Shown here: piece by piece, positions 1 to 8,248 of the stretch
Numbering within the stretch: position 1 is the first letter of the stretch
How the letters are laid out: each line of letters begins with the position of its first letter
Assembly (NCBI GenBank): GCA_964601325.1
Contig: CAZRNA010000047.1
Coordinates: forward strand, 1-13,980
DNA length: 13,980 bases
Source: CAVPLU01 sp964601325
GTDB lineage: Archaea; Thermoproteota; Bathyarchaeia; 40CM-2-53-6
Reading direction: 5' to 3'
The notes under the pieces: model-generated
The model's database searches: none
Seen by the model: only the letters and a program-made list of their open reading frames with translations
What the model was told of the DNA's origin: nothing
Made by a program: the position numbers and the translations under genes

Positions 1-2
1 TA

Positions 3-758
3 TGCACTGACATGCGCGCGGTGCGCAAGGACTACTTCCTCGACCACGACCACAGCGCGTACGTGGACCAATGGGACTGGGAGAGAGTCATCACAGCGGA
101 TCAACGCAACCTAGACTACCTGAAAGAAACGGTCAGGAAGATCTGGAAGGCCCTCAAAGGCGCTGAAACCCATGTACAAGAGCTATTTCCCCAGCTGAAA
201 ACAAGCAAGTATCCTAGCTTACCTGACGAACTCAAGTTTCTACATGCCGAAGAAATCTTGGACATGTATCCAGATTTGCCCCGCAAACAGCGCGAGACAG
301 CAGTCCTGCAGAAGTATCCGGCCGTCTTCATCATTGGGATTGGCTGGGTTCTCAAGGACGGCTATCCCCATGAGATGCGCGCCGCTGACTACGACGACTG
401 GATTACCGAAACCAAGTCGGACGACGGAAGAACCATGCATGGCCTCAATGGAGACATCCTTGTCTGGAATCCGGTGACGAAACGTCGACACGAACTCACG
501 TCGATGGGCATCCGGGTGAATGCAGACACCCTCAGAAAACAGTTGGAAATCTCTCACCAGCTAGATTTCCTCAAACTGCCTTACCATCAAGGAATAATCA
601 AGAACGAGCTTCCCCTCAGCATTGGTGGGGGAATCGGACAATCGCGCACATACATGATACTGCTCAAGAAGGCTCACCTGGGGGAAATCAGTGTCACGGT
701 CTGGCCCAAGATCCTCAAAGAGATCTGCGCTAAGAAGAACATCCATGTCCTAGAATGA
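3..758 (+). CDS. asnA: Aspartate-ammonia ligase (asparagine synthetase A), 5'-truncated by window edge
   Basis: This enzyme makes asparagine from aspartate, ammonia and ATP in the cytoplasm and has a class II aminoacyl-tRNA-synthetase fold. The reading frame is open from base 3, and the residues before the first in-window Met (base 12) already align with E. coli AsnA, so the true start lies upstream and roughly the first 90 residues are missing. Counting from that Met, family blocks are YVDQWDWERV (17-26), PDYDDW-like AADYDDW (124-130), GLNGDILVW (144-152), ELTSMGIRV (161-169) and the ATP-binding GGGIGQSR (205-212). The C-terminus looks complete. This is the bacterial-type AsnA, not the AspRS-derived paralogue known from some archaea, so an old transfer is possible (inference). 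The next gene starts 48 bases downstream on the same strand. Confidence 0.95.
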   Translation, partial: CTDMRAVRKDYFLDHDHSAYVDQWDWERVITADQRNLDYLKETVRKIWKALKGAETHVQELFPQLKTSKYPSLPDELKFLHAEEILDMYPDLPRKQRETAVLQKYPAVFIIGIGWVLKDGYPHEMRAADYDDWITETKSDDGRTMHGLNGDILVWNPVTKRRHELTSMGIRVNADTLRKQLEISHQLDFLKLPYHQGIIKNELPLSIGGGIGQSRTYMILLKKAHLGEISVTVWPKILKEICAKKNIHVLE

Positions 759-806
759 ACTCTAGTCGGGTTCAGCGAGGCAATTCGTGTATCATCACCA
801 GCTGGA

Positions 807-1604
807 TTGAGCGAAACGAGCAGGCTGTTCGAAACAGTACTAGTTCGTCCACCAGCTAATTCGTATGTCAAATGCGTTTCGGCGAATCCAGCCAAGACAA
901 GTATTGACTTAGATCTTGCAAAAGAACAGCATAGGCATTACGTTTCAGTTCTGAGAGAATCAGGACTGCATATTATTGAACTGAGCCCTTTGGAGGATTT
1001 CCCTGACTCTGTTTTCATGCAGGATCCGGCGATAATCGGGTCACGTGGAACTGTAATCGGCAGATTCGGTGAAGCAAGTCGCAGAGGAGAAGAGAAAGCA
1101 CTGTTTGAAGATCTCGCCGATCTGGGAATGAAAATTGGAACGGTGCATTCCATTGAAGGCCCCGGCACTTTGGAGGGAGGAGATATTATGATCACAGATC
1201 GAGGCCTTTTCGCCGGAGAATCTCAAAGAACAAACGAGAATGGCATCAGGCAGCTTTCCGCGTGCGTGGATCGTCTCCAAGTGAAGATAGTGAAGACGAA
1301 ACTCATGCACCTTCTTTGTGGCTGCTCCTATCTGAGCAAAGGAACCATGATCATAGCGCCCGATTTGATTGACCCAAAGTCATTTCCCGGCTTTCGATTC
1401 ATCACCATACCGCTCGAGGAGAGTTACGCTACGGACGCCCTGTACGTAGGGGACAGCAGAGTGATTATCCCTTCTGGCTTCCCTAAGACCGCCATGAAGC
1501 TCAAGGGAGCAGACTTCACTCCTGTTGAAGTTGACGTGTCGGAGTTCTACAAAGGGGACGGAGGAGTAACCTGTCTCTGCTCGCCGGTCTTCAACCTGTT
1601 CTAA
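807..1604 (+). CDS. DDAH / arginine-deiminase-like guanidino-group hydrolase
   Basis: A 265-residue member of the guanidine-group-modifying (amidinotransferase/deiminase) superfamily, closest in size and motifs to N-omega-dimethylarginine dimethylaminohydrolases, which release citrulline from methylated arginine through a Cys-His-acid mechanism. Visible elements are DFPDSVFMQDPA (64-75; acidic residues Asp66/Asp73), GTLEGGD (120-126), the catalytic His168 in LMHLLCG, and the C-terminal nucleophile Cys256 in GGVTC. All core catalytic positions are present, so it should be active. The substrate (dimethylarginine, arginine or another guanidine) cannot be told from sequence. It starts at TTG; no Shine-Dalgarno is seen and no nearer ATG fits the conserved N-terminus. 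It follows asnA by 48 bases and may share its transcript, giving a loose amino-acid-metabolism context. Confidence 0.85.
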   Translation: MSETSRLFETVLVRPPANSYVKCVSANPAKTSIDLDLAKEQHRHYVSVLRESGLHIIELSPLEDFPDSVFMQDPAIIGSRGTVIGRFGEASRRGEEKALFEDLADLGMKIGTVHSIEGPGTLEGGDIMITDRGLFAGESQRTNENGIRQLSACVDRLQVKIVKTKLMHLLCGCSYLSKGTMIIAPDLIDPKSFPGFRFITIPLEESYATDALYVGDSRVIIPSGFPKTAMKLKGADFTPVEVDVSEFYKGDGGVTCLCSPVFNLF

Positions 1605-1725
1605 AACGAAACGTTAGGAGGAGATGCTTTTGAGGGGACTCCGAGCATGATACCTGAAGCAAGTGCGTGAAACCAAACAACTAATACCGCTGATCTACTA
1701 GCCCGGTTATCTGGATCTTAGCGAG

Positions 1726-2505
1726 GTGCAACGATTGCCTATTCCTCTAGTTGAGCGCTCAGAGAAAGAGATCGCCCGGGCAATCAAGAAGAGGGTCGAG
1801 ACGATAGGCGACGTGAGGGATTGCCACTTAGTGACCGTTCGCATAACCGGAAAGAGATACGAGGTGGACCTCCACGTCTCGCTTGATATCAACCTCAGAT
1901 TCGAGGACGTTCATAGAATCGCCTCGAAGGTTGAACGCGAAGTAAGACACATTCTGCCTAAGGCCAGAGTGACCGTCCAAACAGATCCGCACGGACATCG
2001 CCGAGAGGACGTTCGGACACTCGTGAAAGAAATTGCTGACGGGGTGCCCGGATCCAGAGGCGTCCACAATGTCCACGTTCAGAAGGTCGATGAGAAGATG
2101 TGTCTTGATTTCCACCTTGAAGTTAGCGCAAACATGACTGTGAAACATGCAGACGAGATCTCAGATGAGATTGAGAAGAAGCTGAAGGCAGCCAATCCAA
2201 ACATATCAGAGGTCACTATTCATATGGAGTCTGCCTCTGATCTCATATCCAGAGAATTGCAGGGAGGCGGAACCGAAGTCAAATGGTACATCGAACATGC
2301 CGCAAAACGCTTCCCCGAGATCAAGGCAGTTCATGGAATCAGGATTCGCAGAATTGGAGATAGATTTCACGTCGTGCTACGATGCCGCTTTGACCCGAAG
2401 CTCAGCATGAAACGGGCACATGATATCTCTACGGACTTGGAGAGCGCGATCAAGAGCGTCTATCCAAGGATTGACAGAGTAGATATCCGCGAGGAACCTA
2501 ACTGA
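1726..2505 (+). CDS. Soluble protein of three tandem CDF cytoplasmic (ZT_dimer-like) domains
   Basis: A 259-residue protein with no hydrophobic segment, built from three ferredoxin-like units (about 12-88, 93-168 and 183-258) that each match the C-terminal cytosolic domain of cation-diffusion-facilitator transporters such as YiiP. Each unit has a beta strand, a V-x-(V/I)-x-x-D-x-x strand, a helix of the A-H-x-I-x-x-x-(V/L)-E type, and a final V-x-(V/I) strand. Residues at YiiP metal positions are kept unevenly: His50, His63 and Asp87 in unit 1; His114/His117, His130 and His166 in unit 2; His203 and His232 in unit 3, where other positions are Arg219 and Arg255. No transmembrane half is encoded upstream: in-frame stop TAG at 1699. 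GTG start. It precedes an MgtA-type ATPase, so a divalent-metal sensor, buffer or chaperone role is plausible but inferred. Confidence 0.8.
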   Translation: MQRLPIPLVERSEKEIARAIKKRVETIGDVRDCHLVTVRITGKRYEVDLHVSLDINLRFEDVHRIASKVEREVRHILPKARVTVQTDPHGHRREDVRTLVKEIADGVPGSRGVHNVHVQKVDEKMCLDFHLEVSANMTVKHADEISDEIEKKLKAANPNISEVTIHMESASDLISRELQGGGTEVKWYIEHAAKRFPEIKAVHGIRIRRIGDRFHVVLRCRFDPKLSMKRAHDISTDLESAIKSVYPRIDRVDIREEPN

Positions 2506-2607
2506 GGCGAGAATATGCCATTGACAACTCGCGTCTTGGGAGACAACAGAATGCCTATATCGTAGTTGACTTGGGCGACTGCGAAAACCTAGACGGACGC
2601 GACGCTG

Positions 2608-5169
2608 TTGTCGAAGCAGAAAGCGCAAGAGCTCCGCAAGGACTACTGGTCCTTCCGCCCGACCGAGGCGTATGGCTCCCTTGGAACAAGCGAACGTGGC
2701 TTGTCTGAGCAAGAGGCGCAGGAACGCCTTGAGAAATACGGGCATAATGAACTGCCTGAGAAAGGCGTGAGCTGGACGCAGGTTCTCCTAAGACAATTCA
2801 AGAATCCAGTGTCGGGAATTCTATTCGCGTCCGCTATTGTGGCTGGCTTCTTCGGCCAACTTGAGCAATCAATAGTCATACTGGCAATGATCCTCCTCAG
2901 TGCCATCCTGGGCTTCTACAACGAGTACAATGCGGAGAAGACTGTCCGGGCCCTGCGACGGAGCGTATCAGTGAAGGCCGTCGTAACGAGAGACGGCAGA
3001 CCATCGGAAATCGATGCGAGCCTTGTCGTCCCAGGTGACGTGGTTTCAGTTTATGTTGGAGATGTCGCGTGTGCCGACATGAGAATAGTTCAATGCAAAG
3101 AACTGGAGGTTAACGAAGCAGCGCTCACGGGAGAGTCATTTCCGGTCGAGAAGACCTCGGACGGACTCGACATTCAGGGTCCGACACCACAGCAATTGAC
3201 GAATTACTTGTTCATGGGCACTGTGGTTCAGCATGGAAGTGGTCGTGGCGTCGTGGTCTCGACAGGGAAACGCACGGAGTTCGGATCAATATCAACCAGT
3301 ATGGCCGAATCTCGCCCCGAGACTGAATTCCAAAGAGGAGTGAGAAAGTATGGAACCATGCTCATCTCACTCACCATGGCTCTGGTGATCGGAATATTCG
3401 TGCTGAACACCGCGGTTGGTCACCCGATCATAGATTCCCTCCTGTTCTCTCTCGCAGTCGCCGTCGGATTGGTTCCAGAACTGATGCCTGCCATCGTAAC
3501 GATCAGCCTCTCCCAAGGCGCCCGAGCAATGGCGAAGAAGCACGTAGTCGTCAAACGCCTCGTCTCGATTGAAGACTTCGGCAACATGGATGCCCTCTGC
3601 ACCGACAAGACGGGAACACTAACAAGCGGAAAGATTAGCCTCCAAGACTATTGGTCGCTAGGCAAAGCAAAGGACGCTAGGACCCTGCATTATGCTCTCC
3701 TCTGTAACGGCGCAGTGACTGGAGAGAAGATCACAGGCAACCCGATGGATGTCGCAATATGGGAATACGCGATTGCGAAAGGAATCGAAGGAGAGATCGA
3801 TTCCTACACATCGGTGGATGAGATCCCCTTTGACTATCAGCGAAGAATGATGTCCACAGTTGTTGCAAAAGATGGCAAACTGACCCTGATAAACAAAGGA
3901 GCCCCAGAATCAGTCCTTTCAAGATGCAAATATGCTGAGACCGATGGAAAGAGGGGCCCCATAGACTCGGTTCAGAGACTGATTGACGCCAAGCTGGCTG
4001 AATACTCCAATGCAGGATACCGCAGTCTCGCAATAGCCTATAGGATGATGAATGCAAAGACTTCTTATTCTGTTGAAGACGAAGTGAATCTAACGCTTCT
4101 CGGTTTTCTCATATTCACTGATCCTCCAAAGAAGGACGCTCAGCAAGCAGTTGCTCAACTGAATAGAATGGGGGTCGATGTGAAGATACTGACTGGAGAT
4201 AACGAGCTCGTTGCAGTGAAGATCTGTGAGGAGCTGAGGATTCCAGTCAAGAGAGTGATTCGTGGATCAGAACTCACGCAGATGAGTTCGACTGAGATCC
4301 GATCGGCTGTTGAGGAAGGCACGATTTTCGCTCGGATAACGCCTGAACAGAAACTCGATGTCATAAAGGCTCTGAGGACAAATGGTCATGTTGTAGGATT
4401 CATGGGCGACGGCGTGAATGACGCCCCAGCACTTCATGAAGCAGATGTCGGCATATCCGTGGACTCGGCGGTAGACGTTTCGAAGGGTGCGGCTGACATT
4501 GTGCTTCTTGAGAAAGATCTCAGCGTACTAGCCGACGGGATAGAAGAGGGACGCAAGATTTTTGGCAACACGATAAAGTACATTCTGATGGGCACGAGCT
4601 CGAACTTCGGAAACATGTTCAGTGCGGCAGCGGCATCGATCTTTCTACCGTTTCTCCCGATGTTACCCATGCAGATACTCTTCATGAATCTGCTTTACGA
4701 CGTGTCGAACATGACGCTACCAAGCGACAATGTTGATGAAGAGTACACGAAATGGCCGAGGCGCTGGGACATAGGCTTCGTGAGGAAGTTCACGCTCTTC
4801 TTCGGCCCATTCAGTTCCCTGTATGATTTCCTAACCTACGGCATCATGCTCTTCATATTCGGCGCTTCAGCATCGGTCTTTCAGAGCGGATGGTTCGTAG
4901 AGTCATTCTGGACTGAGGTGCTCGTCATATTCGTGATTAGGACTAGGCGCATACCATTCATCACAAGCCGTCCCGGGAAGTGGCTTGCAGTGCTTACGCT
5001 TTCTGCAGTGGCGTTTGGAACGATACTCCCCTTCACGATCCTCGGCCATTTCCTCGGGTTCACATCACTTCCAGTCCAGTTCTGGGCGCTCCTGATACTG
5101 ATGGTTGCTACCTATCTGCTCTTGGTCGACGCCGGCAAGGTGTTCTTCTACAAGATCTGCAAGCTATGA
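2608..5169 (+). CDS. mgtA: MgtA/MgtB-type (P3B) magnesium-transporting P-type ATPase
   Basis: An 853-residue membrane ATPase that should import Mg2+ (possibly another divalent cation) using ATP. In order: cation-ATPase N-terminal domain (about 15-70), TM1-2 (65-105), actuator domain with TGES (174-177), TM3-4 with VPELMP (289-294), phosphorylation motif DKTGTLT (Asp333 at 333-339), nucleotide-binding KGAPE (430-434), DPPK (505-508), TGDN (529-532), hinge GDGVNDAPAL (600-609), then six C-terminal helices. The stretch around 694-720 (MNLLYD...LP...D...PRRWD) and FQSGWF (758-763) follow Salmonella MgtA closely, which separates it from SERCA-type or heavy-metal pumps. All catalytic motifs are intact. 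TTG start; a possible TATA-like CTATAT lies at 2552-2557. No M-box riboswitch is recognisable in the 102-base leader. It probably forms a unit with its two neighbours. Confidence 0.92.
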   Translation: MSKQKAQELRKDYWSFRPTEAYGSLGTSERGLSEQEAQERLEKYGHNELPEKGVSWTQVLLRQFKNPVSGILFASAIVAGFFGQLEQSIVILAMILLSAILGFYNEYNAEKTVRALRRSVSVKAVVTRDGRPSEIDASLVVPGDVVSVYVGDVACADMRIVQCKELEVNEAALTGESFPVEKTSDGLDIQGPTPQQLTNYLFMGTVVQHGSGRGVVVSTGKRTEFGSISTSMAESRPETEFQRGVRKYGTMLISLTMALVIGIFVLNTAVGHPIIDSLLFSLAVAVGLVPELMPAIVTISLSQGARAMAKKHVVVKRLVSIEDFGNMDALCTDKTGTLTSGKISLQDYWSLGKAKDARTLHYALLCNGAVTGEKITGNPMDVAIWEYAIAKGIEGEIDSYTSVDEIPFDYQRRMMSTVVAKDGKLTLINKGAPESVLSRCKYAETDGKRGPIDSVQRLIDAKLAEYSNAGYRSLAIAYRMMNAKTSYSVEDEVNLTLLGFLIFTDPPKKDAQQAVAQLNRMGVDVKILTGDNELVAVKICEELRIPVKRVIRGSELTQMSSTEIRSAVEEGTIFARITPEQKLDVIKALRTNGHVVGFMGDGVNDAPALHEADVGISVDSAVDVSKGAADIVLLEKDLSVLADGIEEGRKIFGNTIKYILMGTSSNFGNMFSAAAASIFLPFLPMLPMQILFMNLLYDVSNMTLPSDNVDEEYTKWPRRWDIGFVRKFTLFFGPFSSLYDFLTYGIMLFIFGASASVFQSGWFVESFWTEVLVIFVIRTRRIPFITSRPGKWLAVLTLSAVAFGTILPFTILGHFLGFTSLPVQFWALLILMVATYLLLVDAGKVFFYKICKL

Positions 5170-5180
5170 AGTGAGAATTG

Positions 5181-5510
5181 ATGACGCCTTATCCTAACCT
5201 GATGGGTTTCTGGGCGGTCTGTATCAGTTGGAGCGCACTGTTCCTGACAGCAGTGAGCGTCTATCTCTACATGGACACCAGAAAGAACCGAAGACAGGAT
5301 GCACATGCAATGGGCGGGCTCAGATTTGTGAGGGATTTCGTATTTGTTTGGATTCTACTTGGCCTTCTCGGACTCTACATTGTTTCAATAGACAGAGGGT
5401 CCTCCGTACTCTTTGCATCAGGAAACCTCGTGGTTGAAGCACTGCTGATTGCTTACACAGTAAAGAACAGGCCACCAAAAGGACCTAAGACAGAAGAGAG
5501 GGACTCTTAA
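5181..5510 (+). CDS. Small three-helix membrane protein downstream of mgtA
   Basis: A 109-residue protein I do not recognise. It has three hydrophobic segments (about residues 8-30, 51-68 and 74-92), a basic cytoplasmic-looking loop between the first two (DTRKNRRQD) and a charged Lys/Glu/Pro-rich tail. The ATG at 5181 is 11 bases after the ATPase stop codon, with GTGAG just upstream; a TTG directly before it (5178) would add one residue. The tight spacing indicates co-transcription with mgtA, so an accessory or regulatory role for the pump is possible. It is far longer than the enterobacterial MgtA/MgtB-associated small peptides and I see no similarity to them. Confidence 0.7.
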   Translation: MTPYPNLMGFWAVCISWSALFLTAVSVYLYMDTRKNRRQDAHAMGGLRFVRDFVFVWILLGLLGLYIVSIDRGSSVLFASGNLVVEALLIAYTVKNRPPKGPKTEERDS

Positions 5511-5599
5511 ATTCCTCAATTGAAATGAAGCCGCCAAAGTGCTCAATCACGTAATTGCCCAGATCTTTGTGGAAACAGTAAACGCATGGGAAGATCGAG

Positions 5600-6889
5600 A
5601 TGTCAGAGTTCCGTCAAGTCCACGCTTCGCTGGAAAGACTCGCACTCAACGAGACTACCGCAGGTTCCGATCCTCAGAACCGTGATGGATCCCAATCTGC
5701 GAATGACCTTCCGCAGGTGGATCACAAGCGACAATTGCTCGTTCTGTACTTAGCGATGCTAGTTACCAGGATTGGCTTTGGCTCGGTACTACTCCTGTTT
5801 CCCATGTACTTGGCTGTGGGTAGTCTCGGTGTCGGCATAGCTCTGTCCGCCTATCCATTGGCGGAATTCGTTTCAGCCGCACCCATTGGCGCGTATGTCG
5901 ACTTGAAGGGACGACGGTGGATGCTCATCCTAGGTCTTCTGTCAATTTCCTTGCTCACGATGACCATATCGTTAACACGCGACTCCTACGTGATCGCGAT
6001 CATTCATGCCATCATGGGGTTCTCCGGCGCAGCGGTCACAGTATCTTCTCTAACCATGATAACCGATCTGACGGCTGTGAGCAACAGAGGCGTCAGTATG
6101 GGCGGTTTTGATTTCTCAAACATATTGGGTTACGCGTTTGGGATATCCCTGGCCACAACCCTTCTGCATTTCACTGGTCGCAATTACGGACTCGCATTTG
6201 TCGTAACTGGCACTCTGCTTCTTGCCGCGAGCGTGGCGAGTATGGTCTGGGTCAGAGAAACAAGCCGTTCCGAAAGACGGCGAACCCGCCAAGTGAATCC
6301 TCTGTTGGCCCTCGATCAGAACACGCGCGCTATTCTGCCTGTCTGGCTTGGACTTGCTACCATACTGGGGGTGGTCTTCGTCCTGCCCAGGTCGCTCATG
6401 GAATCTGGGCTTAACGCCTCACAGGTCGGATTGACACTCGCGCTTGGAGCTTTTGGACTAGGCATGGGGGCTGTTGTGTTCGGATGGATATCTGACAAGA
6501 TAGGAAGGGGCAAGACTCTTGGGATAGGTGTCGTTGGATTGATTCTGGTTCTCCTTAGTACACTGGAGGCTGTCTCGCACAGCCCTCCGCGAATCTACCA
6601 GCAACTTCCGCTCATAGCCTTGGGAGGTTTCATGGCAACGGCCACGGTTCCGTCTGCTCTAGCCTATGTGGGAGACAAAGCCAACACAGGCCTTCGAGGT
6701 TCCGCCATGGGAATCTACAGCATGATGCTGAGTCTTGGCTTGGTAATCGGAAACCTCCTCGGCGGATACTCAACATCCGTGGGCGGCTTGAGGGCAATAC
6801 TGGAGGCCAGTGCCGGGGTCCTGCTGCTGTCCCTTTCGATAACTGTCTTCCTACTCTACAGAGCCGGCGGCTTACACCTTAGGCAATGA
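5600..6889 (+). CDS. MFS transporter, first of a tandem pair
   Basis: A 429-residue major facilitator protein with a hydrophilic N-terminal extension of about 45 residues followed by about 12 transmembrane helices in two halves. The signature loop between TM2 and TM3 reads GAYVDLKGRR (97-106), and its repeat in the second half is GWISDKIGRGK (295-305). A basic central loop (RSERRRTRQ, about 223-231) separates the halves. Overall it resembles drug/metabolite-efflux MFS members, but the substrate cannot be assigned. ATG start, with a weak purine-rich GGGAAG about ten bases upstream. It begins 89 bases after the small membrane gene; no clear TATA box is seen in that gap, so it could still be part of the preceding transcript. 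A second, different MFS gene follows. Confidence 0.85.
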   Translation: MSEFRQVHASLERLALNETTAGSDPQNRDGSQSANDLPQVDHKRQLLVLYLAMLVTRIGFGSVLLLFPMYLAVGSLGVGIALSAYPLAEFVSAAPIGAYVDLKGRRWMLILGLLSISLLTMTISLTRDSYVIAIIHAIMGFSGAAVTVSSLTMITDLTAVSNRGVSMGGFDFSNILGYAFGISLATTLLHFTGRNYGLAFVVTGTLLLAASVASMVWVRETSRSERRRTRQVNPLLALDQNTRAILPVWLGLATILGVVFVLPRSLMESGLNASQVGLTLALGAFGLGMGAVVFGWISDKIGRGKTLGIGVVGLILVLLSTLEAVSHSPPRIYQQLPLIALGGFMATATVPSALAYVGDKANTGLRGSAMGIYSMMLSLGLVIGNLLGGYSTSVGGLRAILEASAGVLLLSLSITVFLLYRAGGLHLRQ

Positions 6890-6913
6890 CAGCATCACGG
6901 GGACACCGAATCA

Positions 6914-6925
6914 AGGCAATTGCCT
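6914..6925. repeat. 12-bp perfect palindrome between the two MFS genes
   Basis: AGGCAATTGCCT is a perfect palindrome 25 bases after the first MFS stop and about 60 bases before the second MFS start. It is a candidate operator; related GGCAA/TTGCC halves recur at 8176-8190 just after the second MFS gene. No regulator gene lies adjacent. Confidence 0.45.
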
Positions 6926-6941
6926 ATCGCATCAAAGAGCC

Positions 6942-6968
6942 TTCCTAACGATGACATGGGGTTAGGAA
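6942..6968. repeat. 8-bp-stem inverted repeat upstream of second MFS gene
   Basis: TTCCTAAC (6942-6949) and GTTAGGAA (6961-6968) are perfect inverted repeats around an 11-base loop, ending 18 bases before the TTG start of the second MFS gene. It could be an operator or an RNA hairpin. It has no following T-run, so a terminator role is less likely. Confidence 0.45.
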
Positions 6969-6986
6969 CCTAGGAAGTAAGGATCA

Positions 6987-8174
6987 TTGCCAACATGGAC
7001 AGTGAGTAGTCGATCGCGGACAGCATACGTTCTGATGTCGTTTCTGGGCTTGATGATGATCGGAGTCGCCGCAACCGTGATGGGACCTGCTTTTCCGTTC
7101 ATACTGAAAGAATTCGCCATACCATTGGGGGTGCTGGGGTTTCTTGCGAGCGCTTGGAATGTGGGCTACTTACTCACTCCCGTTGGAGGGATTATCTCGG
7201 ATCGCTACGGCGAGCCTGTGGTGCTCGTTGCCAGCTTTGCCGCGATTGGAGCCGCAGTTGGCTTGGCATCAGAGGCTCCGAACTACCTAGCATTGCTCGG
7301 GGTCTTCCTTGTTGCCGGGATAGGTTCGGCCTTCGGAGAGGTTTCCATGAATTCGCTGGTTACGAAGGCCTATCCCAATAGGAGCGGATTCGCCTTGAAC
7401 GCGTTACATCTCTTCTTCAGCATGGGCGCATTCATAGGGCCCGCCCTTGCGGGGCTGCTTATCGTCGCCTATGGAAGTTGGAAACTGCCATACCTGATTG
7501 CCTGCCTCGTCTTTGTCCCACTCGCGGCCGCTGCAACCATGCTGTTCCGCACAACTAAGTCAGAGAAAAGTGTCGCTATCTCCGACGCAGAGAGGAGTCA
7601 CATGCCAGAAGGCAAGATAGTTGAAGCGTTGATGCAGGGGCGAGCGCTTCTTCTCGCTGGCTTCTTCTATTTCGGTGCCGAACTTGGTGCTAATGCATGG
7701 CTGCCTACTTTCCTGATGCTCGAAAGAGGGTTTCCTGTGGAACTGGCGAGCCTTTCCATCGGCTTATTTTGGGCATCAATGGCCGCAGGCAGACTTGGCT
7801 TGGGAAGCCTGACCGACAAGGTAGGTTACAGGGAGCTCATTGTGACTTGCGCTTCTTTGAGCGCCCTCTCAATCCTGATCGCTACTCTGGTTGGAGATAG
7901 CTATCTGATAATCGCGTTCTGGTGCGTCTCAGGTTTCGCGTTCGGCCCTATAATGCCCACGATCCTTGCGTGGGGTGCTGCGCTCTTTCCCTCAAGAAGA
8001 GGCGTTGCCACGGGAGCCATATACAGCATAGGATTTCTAGGTGCAGTGTTCTCACCTTGGTTCTTGGGAACCGTTGGTGATCTCTACAACCTGAGAATCT
8101 CGGCCATGTATCTACCGTTCTCGACTTTCATGATTGCCCTTTCAGCGATGATGCTAGGAAAACTCAGACGCTGA
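6987..8174 (+). CDS. MFS transporter, second of a tandem pair
   Basis: A 395-residue, 12-helix major facilitator protein with almost no N-terminal tail. Conserved loop GGIISDRYG is at 67-75 and its counterpart SLTDKVGYR follows in the second half. The segment N-A-L-H-L-F-F-S-M-G-A-F-I-G-P (138-152) in TM5 resembles the FucP/GlcP-like sugar-symporter branch (NxxHxxFGxGAxxGP), so a sugar or small organic solute is possible, though the substrate is inferred only. It is not a copy of the preceding MFS protein: lengths, motifs and N-termini differ. TTG start at 6987 gives MPTWTVSS; a GTG at 7002 is an alternative. The 97-base upstream gap contains two palindromes that could control it. Confidence 0.83.
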   Translation: MPTWTVSSRSRTAYVLMSFLGLMMIGVAATVMGPAFPFILKEFAIPLGVLGFLASAWNVGYLLTPVGGIISDRYGEPVVLVASFAAIGAAVGLASEAPNYLALLGVFLVAGIGSAFGEVSMNSLVTKAYPNRSGFALNALHLFFSMGAFIGPALAGLLIVAYGSWKLPYLIACLVFVPLAAAATMLFRTTKSEKSVAISDAERSHMPEGKIVEALMQGRALLLAGFFYFGAELGANAWLPTFLMLERGFPVELASLSIGLFWASMAAGRLGLGSLTDKVGYRELIVTCASLSALSILIATLVGDSYLIIAFWCVSGFAFGPIMPTILAWGAALFPSRRGVATGAIYSIGFLGAVFSPWFLGTVGDLYNLRISAMYLPFSTFMIALSAMMLGKLRR

Positions 8175-8175
8175 C

Positions 8176-8190
8176 GGCAAGAACATTGCC
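8176..8190. terminator. Short hairpin after the second MFS gene
   Basis: GGCAA-gaaca-TTGCC, a 5-bp stem with a 5-base loop, begins two bases after the stop codon in the 74-base gap between two convergent genes. It may help transcript ending, but the stem is short and no T-run follows. Confidence 0.25.
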
Positions 8191-8248
8191 TTCAGGTGGG
8201 CAATGGTCCTGGGCAGTCCAAATCTCTCGGTCCGCTCGATCGTACTTC

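Noticed and set aside
774..797. Minus-strand C-box-like GTGATGA followed by CTGA, resembling a C/D-box guide RNA
   Set aside because: No C'/D' pair and no second D box at a suitable distance; a single pair of short motifs is expected by chance.
2506..2607. Leader of mgtA considered as an M-box magnesium riboswitch
   Set aside because: It is too short at 102 bases and shows none of the conserved M-box core; M-box riboswitches are also essentially bacterial.
4980..5174. Extra open frames inside the ATPase and MFS genes on either strand
   Set aside because: They lie within strongly supported genes, in other frames, without motifs or start signals.
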